From the NCBI GenBank assembly GCA_949318235.1, contig OX439137.1:9696532-9760531 (forward strand): a DNA stretch of 64,000 bases, written 5' to 3'. Below are positions 44,290 to 56,454 of the stretch, one piece after another. The first letter of the stretch is position 1, and each line of letters opens with the position of its first letter. The position numbers and the translations under genes are program-made. The notes below the pieces were generated by a model. It was not told where the DNA came from. It did not search any database and was given only the letters and a program-made list of their open reading frames with translations. This stretch comes from Ecdyonurus torrentis (taxonomy: Eukaryota; Arthropoda; Insecta; Ephemeroptera; Heptageniidae).

Positions 44290-47200
44290 GTAAGTAGACA
44301 TTTTTAGCATACCTTTTGTATCCTCTATTATTCTTTAAATTTTATACTAATTTATATTTTCAGGATAATAAAAAAGAAAAAGGTGCCGTAAATAGCTCTA
44401 AAGTGTCACATCCAGGCTTGGACGATGAATCAAAGGTAAATTTGATTTTTTTTATTTATTTGTCTACTAATTTTTCCCAACAGTGAATGAGTAATTTTAT
44501 CAAAAAAAACTTTTTTTTCTTCTGAAAGGCGTAGAACACCTTGAACAAAAAAGTTGTGTAATATCCTAACAAACCTGAAAATCAATGTTGATTTGGCCGG
44601 AGTCATTGATTTCTAATTTATTTTCCTTTTACAAAATGCCATACAAAGGGTGAATGCTGTTGGTACGAGTTTTCTCAGAAGTATGTGTGGTAAAACAAGA
44701 TTAGATAGGGTAAGGAATACTTGGGTGTTGGAGAAATGTGGAGTAAAAGAAACTGTGACTGAGAAGTATGAGAACAGTGTATTACGGTGGTTTGGTCATG
44801 TTGAGAGAATGGGTGATGAAAGAATAGCAAAGCAGGTATTTCATAGTAGAGTGGATGGAAGGAGAGATAGAGGCAGGCCTAAAACATCATGGTCTGAGGT
44901 GGTTGGAAGATGTTTGAAAAATAAGAATGTACGCAGTATGAAATGCAAAAGGAAATGTATGAAACAAGGTATGAGACTGGCGGAAGCAAGTGAAGTATGT
45001 CAGGATAGGAAGTTGTGGAGGTCTATCACTGGGTCAGGATAAAACATCTGTGTTGTTGGCTTACCCCGAAAGGGATTTATAGCGTCATGATATGTATGTA
45101 TGTATACAAAATGCCACTGGCGGTCACTGACATCACAGCTCGCTTGTTTTACGCTTTCTACGCCTTTAAATATGCATTTGTGGTGGAAATTTTACTTTTG
45201 TCTGACACTTATGAAAGAGAGTAATTGTAATTATGAGATCTAAATGATATATTTATGATACATGTGTTATAAATTATGTTAAGTGTCATAGTTTAAGTAC
45301 AGTAACAAAAATGAGAGCTTCTTCAATTAAAATCAAACTCTGCTTAATATTTAATTTTTGCTTGCAATTTTCATGCATGAAAGTTGGAGCTTCACAAATT
45401 CTGCTTGTTTTAAAATAGTCATGCCGTAATATATAAGCATGGAACTTATATTATGTTCTATCTTTAAAAGATGCTTTCTAAGATTAAGCATCCTAATCCT
45501 CAATACTGGTAATAAGAAATGTTAATATAAAATAATAATACAGATAGTATTTTGTTTTAGTGTTTTTATTTATTTAATGGTTTTTTATCTTTTTTATTAT
45601 TATTTATTACAAAAAATGAAATAAATTGGAAAAAGCAGGATAAATATGAAGAGTGTTTTCTCTTTATTAGAATGGTTTAGTTAATTAGCTCCCAATTCTT
45701 TCTTTATTGAGAGTTTTCATGACCACTGCTATATTAGGGAAGGTTTATATATGACCCAATATAGGGCAAACACATGGATATATAAACAGGATTGGAAGCA
45801 CTTGTTGAAAAAACGTTCCCTTAATGATGTAATTCAATTTTTTGCCGCAACAATGCAAGCATACAAAATTACATATAAAAATTGGCACCGCAATCTGGTA
45901 AATTTTCCCCCAGATCGCAGCGCCACTTACATTTTGCATGTTGATCGTTGCGGGGAAAATTTAAACTACATCATTAAGGGAACGTTTTTAAGATAAGGCA
46001 ATAATACAGAAGCTCACCAGCGTGGGGCAAACACTATATTAGGGAAGGTTAATATATGACCCAATGTAGGGCTAAAAACATTTTTGATCTTTCTTCATAG
46101 GGAAGTTTACCTGTCTATTAGAAATTAATTACATATCTTGATTTCAACCTATCAATTGGTTTTCTTTATAAATGATATTTTGCCCCTCCCCCCAATTATG
46201 ATTTGTGTGATTTTCTGCTAACATAGGGCATCAAAGTGCATAGTCATATTGCAGTGAGTGCAAACACATTATTAAACAGAGTTGTTATTCTTAAATCGAA
46301 GAAAACCTACTAAAAATTCTAAAATAATTTAATTTTCGGGTAACTTTTATTTTGATTTGTGAAAAAAGTTGCAAAGTCCCCACATGGGTAATTAAATTAG
46401 GTGTATATTATTCTTTGCTGACCTTTTGTTTTTAATTTTTATTTTGTATTATTCCACTCTACTTTGATTGTAAATGGGATTAAGACTGTTATAAATACGT
46501 ACGGTACAATACTTGTTATTTGCTTTATTACTAGGCCTATTTAATGTAGCATTTAATTATGGGGAATCACCAGAGATCAAATGTCTCAACATTTTAAATA
46601 GACCGGTACAGTAATATATATTAAGTTAGTTGTATTAGCTACCCTTGATAAAAATTTGAGGATAGGATTTGTAATAATAACAAAAACAACAGTACAAAAA
46701 AAAGTTGAGGGGGGGGGGGGGGGGAGCATTTGGACTTAAATATCAAAATCAAAATTTTGCATTGTGACCGTGTCATAGATATTAGATATTTGTGGTTTTC
46801 ATGTATAATGTAAAAATTAAATTAGTAGCAGTGGAGGATAAATTTTTTAATCAATTGTTTGCCATTGCTAATCTCTCCTCTTACCTAGTAAAACTATATT
46901 GCAGATAAATAAATAGGGGGTGGGATATGAGCATTAGATAGAACTTATAATGAAGCAACTTTCATGAAGCAAAATGAAGAAATTTGTGGACGTCTATCAC
47001 TCTAGGTCAGGCTAAAAACATCGATGTTGTTGGCTTACCCAGAAAGGGACTATAGCGACATGATGTATATAAAATGAAGCACAAAAAGTAATTCAATATG
47101 AAATACTGTACAATGGGTACATTTCATTGCCAAGGTTTCCTTTACAATGTTTGTACACTTGTCTGTAGCTTAAAGGTTACATAAAAAGAGATGTTGCTTT

Positions 47201-49322
47201 TAAAAGAAAGGAATTCAAAACTGGGTGAAGGTTAGTGCTAGATGCCCAGCTCTTTCTTGGAACACGTTCGTAATGTTTTGTCAAAATCTTTGCCCTCATT
47301 ATAATGATGCTACTGATATCATTTCATTTGCAAGACTGTTGTTTCCCTTATATTTTTAAAACATTATAACAAAATACAATAGTGACAGTAAGTCAGGGTA
47401 AAAAATTGCAGGTGTCTTAATTTTTTGAGCTCTTGTCTTTTCATGTAACCTTTATGCCAGGAATAAGTGTACATTAATAGCCACTCCATTTAATGTTAGT
47501 ACAAAAATTGTCTGGCTGCATTATATAATCTTGTATATCGTCAGTCGGATATGCAAAGCTCGGATTAGGAATTTGAGTGTTTCTGAAGTTTGAATCGTCA
47601 TAATTCAAAAATAAAAAGTCACAAAAAATTGGAATTATTTTTGTCGTGCGGCTTATATATCTGACAATATATTGTATTAATTTTATATTTTTATTTCAAA
47701 TAGTTCGCTCACAATTCATCAATTAGTAAACTAAATCACCCTGTTTTAGCACTCTGTGCAAAAAAGTGAAACTAAAATTATTATTCCCATGCAACAGTTA
47801 GGAATAAAAATTTCAAATTAACATCATAGAGTCAATAAATGTTGCTTATTCTTAATATACAGTTGAAATTTTTTTGCAAGCGACCCCTTTGCCAAAATTT
47901 GCAAAAAACGGATCTCGCGTTCTTTTAATGTTTTGAAGCTCAAAATTATTTTCGGGGTGCAATTTTGAATCTCTTAAATGGTCTTTTGCTAATAATGTAA
48001 ATATCTTATTTCTATGATATTAAATGAATTTTTAAAAATTTAATGTACTGCTGGTTGCGGTCATCAGGCATTTTATGTACTGCTTTCTGCGTAACTACAG
48101 GGGCTATAAGTTAATTAATTCATAAATTTTAGTTAATTTCAAAATAGCTTTGTATATTGCAAAGAAATCTTTTAAGAATACAAAATTGCGCCCCTAAAAT
48201 AATTTTGAGCTTCAAAACATTAAAAGAACGCGAGATCCGTTTTTTGCAAATTTTGGCAAAGGGGTCGCTTGCAAAAATATTTCAACTGTACATTAAGAAT
48301 AAGCAACATTTCTTGACTGTATGATATTAATTTGAAATTTTTATTGCTTACTGTTGCAAGGGAATAATAATTTTAATTTCACTTTTTTGAACAGAGTGCA
48401 AAAACAGGGTGTTTTAGTTTACTAATTGATGAATTGTGAGCGAACTATTTGAAATAAAAATACGAAATTAATACAATGTATTATCAGATATATAAGCCGC
48501 ACGACAAAAATAATCCAATTTTTGGTGACTTTTTATTTTTGAATTATGACGATTCAAACTTCAGAAACACTCAAATTCCTAATCCGAGCTTTGCATATCC
48601 GACTGACGATATACAGTACCTATATATTTGGCAAAGTTTCTACCTTTATATCTACTGTAGTTCTAATGCCCCCCTTCCCCTTCTTCCAATTGCAAATTTT
48701 CAGCTCAAAATGCTGTGTGTATATCATTGGTATTCTTTCTTTTATTAGTATTAGCACATCCGTATTATGGCAGTACTATTTATTATAAATATAAACTATA
48801 AATAAAATACCTAAATTAATTTAAAAAAGGGAATAAAAAAAATATGTATATAGCACGATATTATTACAAGCACTAAATTTTTGTGTTATTTGGGATAGTT
48901 GTATATATTTTCAAGATAAATTAATCTCATAAATTTTGTAGATGGATACTGAAAAAGAGGGCGGTGGCAGTCATGGTAGAAAGGACACCAGTCCAGTTAG
49001 ACCTTGTTCAATTCTTCTAGATCGTAAGGAGGTATGAATTATTAATTTTGAAAATATATATAATCTTATAAATTTTAGTTGATAAAATGATTCAATTAAT
49101 ACTTTTTGTGTTCTGTATGGTGACTATAATTGCAACATATGCAATTTTTGAGTGTCAAATCAGGTAAATTGCATGAATCTTTTACCTGAGTTGAGTTAAA
49201 AGTACCTAAATAGACAAAATTACAGAACAACCTGTAGGTGTTATACTTTTTTTTTTTTTCTTTTTCTTTTTTCTTTTTTTCTTTTTTTTTTTTTTTTTTT
49301 TTGCTTTTTTTTCTTCTTCTTT

Positions 49323-49353
<31 letters not shown>

Positions 49354-52300
49354 ACAAAAAAATTTACTTGCATTATAGTATCATTATTGCATAATTTCTA
49401 ATACCAGAAAAAAATGAGGTGTGTTATTATTATTATTTTGTCATATTATTTACAGTAAGTGCTCCCTGATATGTGTAGGCAAGAATGAAGTGGTTAGAGG
49501 GTTGGGGGCAAGTAATTTGGTAGAATACAATAACCAGTGCTATTTTTTTTTTTTTTTTTTTTTTTTAATGCATCTTCATAAAAGATCATGGCTTTTATTT
49601 TTTATTTTAATGGTTGTAGAATTATTTTATTGGTGGTGATTTTAATATCATGCTTAATTTTGGGATTTAAAAAAAATCCTGTAGTCTCATGAATGTTCTT
49701 TTATATGCTAAAGTAGTAGTTGTTTGCTTTAATTGATTGTATTTCAGCATTTTAGTTTGCATCTTGTTAAATGTCATGCAGCATTTATTTTGTTTAATTC
49801 GCATCTTGAAATAGGCCTATATATCAAAGGCTACATTATTTATTTATTACATAAGTTAATTTGTTTCAAAAAGATACAAAATAAAAAAATAAAAATGAAT
49901 ATAAATTAAAATGTGTAGAAAAATAAACCATCAAGGTGAGGTATGATAAAATTTAAAGAAAAGAATGAAGGAAACTAGCAATAACTTTATAAAAATCTTG
50001 CTAGCATAGAGATAATACTCACATGGATAGAAAAGCAGTATATTGATTGTCTCACGTCAAAATGAAGCTCCAAAATGTCCAAAGAATGAGTTATCTACTC
50101 AGAACAAAGTCACCTGGAGTTTCTGCTATATAAAACAGGTGTGTGATGCACCTAGTAGTATAAAGTAAAGATAGTTCATTCTTTGGAAATTTGTAAAGTT
50201 TAGAAGCTTCATTTTGTCGCAAGAAGATCAATATGTATGTGTGTCTTCTTTAGTCCTTACATATTTAGAGATAAACTATAAAAATCTAAGTCTGTCTGGG
50301 CCAACAAAATCACTTGCTCATACTCCACTTTTCTTGGAGTTTAATGCCAAAAGCTATCCAATATGTGTTTGTTATCTCTGTTCTGGCAAGATGTGCACCT
50401 AGCTAGCTATTCTCTTTGCTACGGTAAGGCCCTTGTAGGTTACTTCTACCATTTTCTTTTAATTTTATCAGCAATCATAAATAGATAAATGATAGATGGT
50501 GATCCATGTCATTGAATAATATTTTATTTGTGTTAGTATGTCTGTTTTCTTGCAATATTGAAAAATCATTGCTACCGTCAAGTGGGGTGACTTTGGCCAA
50601 ATTTTCAAAAGAACATTTTATTCCCTAAGTAAAGCTCATAGAAAAGTGCAGAAGAAACTAAAAGATGGTGCATTAGCCAATCGTTATTTTAATTTTTGTT
50701 GCCTGTTTCTATGAGCATAAGTTAGGGAGTTTATAATTTTTATAACATTTGGCCATTCCCCCCATGTGACATAAAATATATTATAGGCCTATATACACAT
50801 TGCATGCTATAATTTACAAAAGAATGTATTAAAAAATTAATGTATTTTATTTACTTATAGGTGGCAAAATATTTAACAAGAGGTTGCAAGAAAAAACCAG
50901 AGAAAGAAAAAGAATCATCTGTTGAAAATATAGAGAAAGGAGAAAGTGCAACAATAAAAGTTAAGAAAATGAATGAAAATAAAACTGATAAAATAAACAT
51001 TACAAATGATGAAGAAATAATTAAAGCAAATACTGACTTAGCTTGTAAATATGTTTGTTCTATGTGTACAGAATTATGTGATACAGTAGTAGCACTAAGA
51101 AAACATACATTAAAAATACATGATGAAAGACTTACAATTAGAAGTCTAACGGTAACATCAAGTTATTTAAAATGTAAAATATGTAAAAATAATATTGTAA
51201 GTACAGAAATTAATATTCATATGAAATCATTACATCCTGAAATATTCACAAATAAAAAAACAAACGTAACTAAAAATACTTCTGATAGTAAATCACAATT
51301 AAAATTAAAAGTATTTTTATGTACAAATTGTTCTGAATGTTTTTCTAATAAAATTGAATTAGATAAACATTTAAAAATTACACATCATAATGAAAATGAT
51401 GTATCAAAATCTGAAATAAATACTCAAAATATAATATGTAATCATTGTAATGAGTGTTTTGATAAAAATACTGATTTACAATTACATTTACTTGAATGTA
51501 CTGAAATGAATCCTAAAAACTTGCGTGGTAAACGCATGAGGAAATGTAAAAATATTACAGAAGTTATAGTATCAAGTGATTCTGAAGGATCAGCTGATAG
51601 TACTGATTTCTATTGTGTTGATTGTGATGGGGAATTTGCTACTAAAAATGAATATCAATGTCATTTTGATACCTGTTCAGTATCAAAGAAAAAAACTAAA
51701 AAAATGAAATATACAAATCCTAAAAAAGGTTCCTTAAATACAGATATCGATACTACTAAAAATTCAAATACTAAAAGTACTGTTAATAAAACTATAATAG
51801 TTGATTCATCACAACATCAAATTAATAAAAAGTCACTGTTAAAAAGATCATGTACTCAAGTTAAAACTCCAACTGTAAATGATTCTGCTACATCATCAAC
51901 AACAGTAGATACAAATATACAAAAAGTTACACAAACAAATAAAGAAATAACTAAATCTGATACTAAAATTCAAAATCAACAACAAAGTCAGGTACAGTTT
52001 TTCTCTTGTAAATTGTGTAATTATTTTGTGCTTACCTATAAAGATCTATTAGAACACATGTACACTTACCATTGTGTTCTATTCAAATGTCATACGTGTT
52101 TGGGTAATTTCAAAAGCGTTGCTGATTATAGTAATCATTTAAAAAAGGATCATTCAATGGAGAAATTAAATCTTGATTATAGTGCATTTAAAAGATCACC
52201 TTCTTCAATGCATGCATGTAAAAAATGTGATTCTGCATTTGAAAATGAAAAATCATTAGATTACCATATGATATTACATAAAAATTATGAATATTTATAT

Positions 52301-53812
52301 TCTAAATTAAATTGTATATATTGTGATCAAATCTGTAATGATTATGAGTCATTACAAGAGCATGTTAATAATACACATTTATTTTGTAAAATATGTGATA
52401 TATTATTTGTCTCTGAAGAAAAATGTAAGCAACATAAAAATGACCATAAATTAGGTGTTATTAAATTCTATGTTTGCCAGTATTGTTGTAATACATTCAA
52501 ATCATTAGAGGAATTTAATGAACACTGTACAACCTATCATAAAATTGGAAATCTAGCTAATGTATCACATTTTACAATCGTAAAATATCCACAAGAAAAA
52601 TTGACTCCAATATTAAATCACTTACCTTGTCCATATTGTGAAAGTTGTCTAGAACCAAAATACTTACTACAGCATTTTAAATCATCACATAATCTTGAAA
52701 TATGTGAAAAATGTAAATATTATGTTATTAAAAGTAATGCTAAAATATGTAAAGGTTGTATTATAAAACAAAAAGAAATTGATGAAAATAATATGAAAAT
52801 GTATGCAAGTATTATTCAAAAAAGAAAATTAGCTAGTGAAAAATATCAAAAAGAAAAAGAAGAAGAAGAAAAAAGATTAAAAAATGCACATGAAAATGGT
52901 TTAAATAGAAAATTGCCAACTATTCCCAAAAATTCTGGTAGAAGAAATAGAAAACAACCTGAAATTCAAACAACTCCTCAATATGAACCTCCTTTAAGTG
53001 TACCTAATAATGTACCACATGACCCACTTGCTATAACAACTACTTCAAATCCATTAAATGTAAATTATACCCAAACATCCAGTATAGGAACAAGTGAATC
53101 TCAAAAAACGGTAGTTCCTTCTTCTTCTTCAACATATCCGCCTGATAATTCGCAATCTAATGTTATCATAAATCAGACATTTAATTTTGTACCAATTCCT
53201 ACTAATTTCAATCAACCTTCATATGTATATCCACCAAATACAAGTAACACGCAGTCTGATTTATATCTAGGTTATCCTGCCGTATCAACTTTACCACAAA
53301 AAAGAGATACTGTTATTAAAAATCTACCAGAATATCCTCCTGTACCTTATTATCAAAGAAATTATAGTGGTATAGAATCTACACTACCAAATTATCAATC
53401 TCAAAATCTTGCTACTGATACTAGAAATTGGTATCCATTAACTACAGATAGTAGTACTTTATCTAATACAGATAAATCATATTATGATTATAATAATTAT
53501 ACTCAATATCAAAATAATAGTTATTTACAAGAAAAAGCAAAATCAGAAGGTGAATATGGACATTGTAATTATAATTTGACTCAATTTGGTAGTACTAATA
53601 ATAGTAGTAGTAGTAATGTAAAATCAAATACTGATATTGGTATCATGTATGATGGTAAAAATCCATTTGAAAATGTACAATATTCTATGTTACATCCACC
53701 AAATCAAGGACTTGGTAGTTTTCCTAAATTATCAGAAGTGAAAAGTGAATCTGAATTTTCAAGTTATGTGTTTAGTGATTATAAGTTAGATGGTGAACAT
53801 AATTTGCAGTAA
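41938..53812 (+). CDS. Large C2H2 zinc-finger protein, four exons, 1073 aa
   Basis: Exons 41938-42045, 44364-44435, 48942-49031 and 50861-53812 join in phase 0 at every junction, with donors GTAAGG, GTAAAT and GTATGA and AG acceptors. The start ATG (MDDQDDAKSEAAK) follows an in-frame stop-rich leader. The N-terminus is acidic/polar. From about residue 150 to 720 there are twelve or so C2H2 or C2HC fingers (YVCSMC, LKCKIC, FLCTNC, IICNHC, FYCVDC, FSCKLC, FKCHTC, HACKKC, LNCIYC, LFCKIC, YVCQYC, LPCPYC), then a CEKC...CKGC four-cysteine unit. A charged helix (about 725-770) follows, then a Pro/Ser/Asn/Tyr-rich tail of about 300 residues, as in transcriptional regulators. The tail ends in an acidic segment. 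Likely nuclear; target unknown. It is arranged head-to-head with the zinc-finger gene at 27224-30683. Confidence 0.88.
42726..42830. mobile_element. MITE family Q, uninterrupted copy
   Basis: About 105 bp; TGTTCGTAAACCCTGTTCTC pairs with GAGAACAGGGTTTACGAACA at the other end, with CATTTTTTGGTGCA next to it. It serves as the empty-site reference for the copy at 18338. Confidence 0.85.
42835..43155. mobile_element. MITE family J, copy 3 (reverse)
   Basis: Reverse of the 21200-21524 copy: GCGCTTAGACGCCATACTGG, AGCATAGGACAAAC, and the right end CACCCTATACTTTATAG. Confidence 0.75.
43380..43599. mobile_element. Hairpin MITE Z
   Basis: Ends CAGCAACTTGTGTT and AACACAAGTTGCTG-like, with CACAGGCTCCTCCTA pairing with TAGGAGGAGCCTGTG. 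A second, partial copy follows at about 43655-43760 (CACAAGCTCCTAAATT and TTTCCTGTCTTTAAGTTAGA). Confidence 0.75.
43905..44130. mobile_element. Hairpin MITE family K, copy 2
   Basis: Ends GATGTTGTTGCAAACAATATG and CATATTGTTTGCAACAACAT-like. The inside repeats the CACGCAAAGCAAAATGCG motif in both orientations several times. Confidence 0.78.
44527..45165. mobile_element. TTAA MITE family A, copy 4, split by a LINE
   Basis: Left end AGGCGTAGAACACCTTG (flank TGAA), right end CTTTCTACGCCT followed by TTAA at 45166-45169. The body is interrupted at 44642-45104. It lies in intron 2 of the plus-strand zinc-finger gene. Confidence 0.88.
44642..45104 (+). pseudogene. 5'-truncated LINE, C-terminal ORF2 fragment
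   Basis: An open frame ending at 45042 encodes about 130 residues typical of the region after reverse transcriptase in non-LTR retrotransposons: RNTWVLEKCGVKETVTEKYE, RWFGHVERM, and a GRRDRGRPKTSW block. It lacks the catalytic part. The 3' end has GGCTTACCCCGAAAGGGATTT and a (TATG)n tail. A perfect 12-bp duplication TACAAAATGCCA flanks it (44630-44641 and 45105-45116), as expected for target-primed reverse transcription. Confidence 0.9.
45727..46070. repeat. Direct repeat pair enclosing a hairpin MITE
   Basis: A block of about 40 bases, TATTAGGGAAGGTT(T/A)ATATATGACCCAAT(A/G)TAGGGC, occurs at 45729-45769 and again at 46030-46069. Between them lies element V (45808-45990), with ends AAAAACGTTCCCTTAATGATG and CATCATTAAGGGAACGTTTTT. 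Confidence 0.8.
46970..47065 (+). mobile_element. LINE 3' end fragment
   Basis: GTGGACGTCTATCACT, GTTGTTGGCTTACCC and AGAAAGGGACTATAGCGACATGA match the 3' end of the LINE at 44642-45104, with substitutions. Only the last 90 bases or so remain. Confidence 0.8.
47538..48609. mobile_element. Long palindromic element I
   Basis: Inverted ends TCGTCAGTCGGATATGCAAA and TTTGCATATCCGACTGACGA. The arms pair over most of about 1.07 kb, including TTTTTGCAAGCGACCCCTTTG near the middle, and centre near 48075. A right-arm fragment is at 14040-14310. It is intronic in the plus-strand zinc-finger gene. No coding frame. Confidence 0.85.
49032..50860 (+). other. Intron 3 of the plus-strand zinc-finger gene
   Basis: Holds a pyrimidine-rich T/C tract (49247-49353), poly-T (49543-49566), and a family L element at about 49940-50480 (AACTAGCAATAACTT... 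to TTTTCTTTTAATTTTATCA). No exon seen. Confidence 0.6.
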
Positions 53813-56376
53813 TTTTGTGTTTGTAATTTATGCTTCTTTCAATAGCGACTTTTATTTGAAATACTAAGCTTCTTTGTACCCCCCCCCCCCCCCCCCCATC
53901 CTGAAATTACAATCCCATTTAAAAAGCATTAAATGATTGTCATTTCTCTGTGTTCCATAACACACACACAAAAAAAAAAAAAAAAAAACTGCTTACAAAC
54001 AAGCTTACTGTCAGTTTCACAGCAGGTATTATTTATGCTGATTAAGTTTAAAAATGCAAAGGCAACGATTTTCTTTTTAAAATTGCAGTCCCAGTATATA
54101 TTAGCTGTAATATTGATCATGATTATAATATAATTAAGGAAAGGAATAGAGGAAACCAGCATAATGAAGAGAGTCAAAAAAAAAAAAAAATCTAAAATTT
54201 TGTGAAAATGTTGCTAGTACAGAGATAATGAACGAGATATCGTTAGGCACTAAACTCCAAGAAAAACAAAGTATGCGAGCGTGCATAATGTTTCTAGGAG
54301 GTTTTAGTACCGAAAGCTATCCAATATGTGTTCCATTATTTTTGATACCAAGATTTTCTACTAGAATACTTGCTAGTTCTCCCATCCTTTTCTTTTAATT
54401 TTATCATAAAATCAAGCATAAATAAATATGTGAAAAAACATTGGGGTTAATGATATTAAAATAATAGGATAGAACTAGGGGAAGAGAAATTAGAGCACTG
54501 TGCATTGAAAATTAATGTAAATCAAAATTAAAGAATTTCTCTTTGCATTAATTTTCAATGCACAGTGCTCTAATTTCTCTCCCTCTCTATTTCTCTATGA
54601 TTATTTTAGTAAATCAAACATAGCAAATTATTGGTAATTTTTACATAAAATATTTTTAAAAAGAAAATTAGAACCTGAGCTTATATTTTACACCTATTGA
54701 TTTTATTGAATTATATTTACTGAAATTTGCCATTTTCTTGGTTCTTTGCAAGTTCTTAAAATTAATAGATTACTGTGTATATAATTCTGTATAATGAATG
54801 TATATATTGCAATAACAATTAATTTCTGAGGTAAAATAGATTTATTCTATGTGCATGATCTACAATGTAAATTATAACTTGTACATAATATAATATTGCA
54901 TCCTATCATAAAATACTCAATCTTAATTTATCAATTTTTAGCTATTTTTGTATGCATGAACAATGAAAATAATGACTTATATTTTAGGGTAGTAAGAGAT
55001 TTGTAATTAACGTGTATTATAATAATATGTATCTAAATATAGAAAATAATGGAATATTTAATTATAGCTTCTCTGCAGAATAAGGTTCTAGATTGTGAAC
55101 AATTTCATAATTATGTATTTATAAATCTAAACAATTCATAATGTGCCAATTGAAAAATAGGCACTATAATTAATATCAAAACTTAGGAACTAATTGTGGT
55201 TTTTGTTACTAATTTTGTTTCTAAAATAATATCATGAACTCAAGAAAAAAGTATACTGACACAAAACTTAAATCATGCTTCTATAGATATTAGCTTCTCC
55301 TGTCAAAAAAAAAAAATTAAAAAAAAAAAAAATGTGGAACAAATTTTAAAACATATTTTTATTAAAATTAGATGAGACATATTAAAGAAAATGAAGCATT
55401 GCGGTTAGATATGATAGATTTGAAAGAAAATTATAGGAGAAAACCAGCAAGAGCATCATAGTGAAGAGAGTACCATAGTTGGATAAAAATCGTGCTAGCT
55501 CACAGATTAAAAAAAAAAATGCCGTAGAAAAAAATTTATTGGACATATCTAACACATACAGTACATCTCTGTGCTAGCAAAGTTTTTACCAAACTATGGG
55601 ACTCTTCACTATGGTAAGATCCTTGCTGATTTTCTCCTATCCTTTTCTTTCAAATTCATCAGAATTAGTTTAGTGTATTTTAAAGGCAGTAAAGTTAACT
55701 CTTTTATGTCAACTTTGATTGTATGAATTTCTTAATGCAGTGAAACTATGTTAGGAAAAAACCAGCGCAGTTAAGATCAATAATTGAGAAAAGGATAGAA
55801 TTACTAGCAAGGACCTTACCACAGTAGAAGTTCTATGGAGAGTGGTAAGGCCCTTGCTGGTAATTATATTCTTTTCTTTATTGGTGCAGGGAAACTTTAT
55901 TTATTTATTTTTTTTTTAATACAATGGTCCATACGAGCTAGCAGCATAGCATAGATTTTGAAAACTGTTCATTTTACAGTATGGATAATACAGTATCTCA
56001 AAATTGAGCATTTAACTGTATTAATTAGCTAAGGCTTGCAGTGTTTCATAAATTAATATTTTCCACTCTTCAATAGTTGTTACCAGCCATCCCTTACCAC
56101 TACTATAACATCCACTAAATAATATAAACAAATGAAAACGCTGCAGTGACACTTGACAATTTTAAACAAGATTCACTTGTATGTGTTTTAAGGTAGTTAA
56201 AAAATCCACAGTAAAATTAAAATTTAAAAAAAATGACAGTTTGTTTCTGCTAATCATGATTTCTCAGTATGTAATTGCAATAGCTGCTGTTGCTTATGGA
56301 TTACAGTAAAATACATAGCTGATAAAAATAGTATGTCAGATACATAGTCCATTTTCAATATAAGAACAGAAAGCTG
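53813..56376. other. 3' flank of the plus-strand zinc-finger gene: family L/X repeats
   Basis: After a C-run at 53880-53897 the stretch contains palindromic repeats: L copies at about 54135-54425, 55400-55670 and 55745-55885, and an X hairpin at 54478-54604 (GAGAAATTAGAGCACTGTGC against GCACAGTGCTCTAATTTCTC). An X relative lies at 33780-33840. No gene seen. Confidence 0.6.
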
Positions 56377-56454
56377 TTAAGGGGGAATGGATCATGTAAC
56401 AGTTCAGGCAGGTGGTGCTGCGATCGAATTTATGTTTAATAATTTTTGTTTTAA

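Larger units (their letters stand above)
42046..44363 (+). other. Intron 1 of the plus-strand zinc-finger gene
   Basis: Contains (ATGT)n near 42225-42245 and elements Q (42726-42830), J (42835-43155), Z (43380-43599) and K (43905-44130), two purine/pyrimidine dinucleotide arrays, and no further exon that I can see. Confidence 0.6.
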
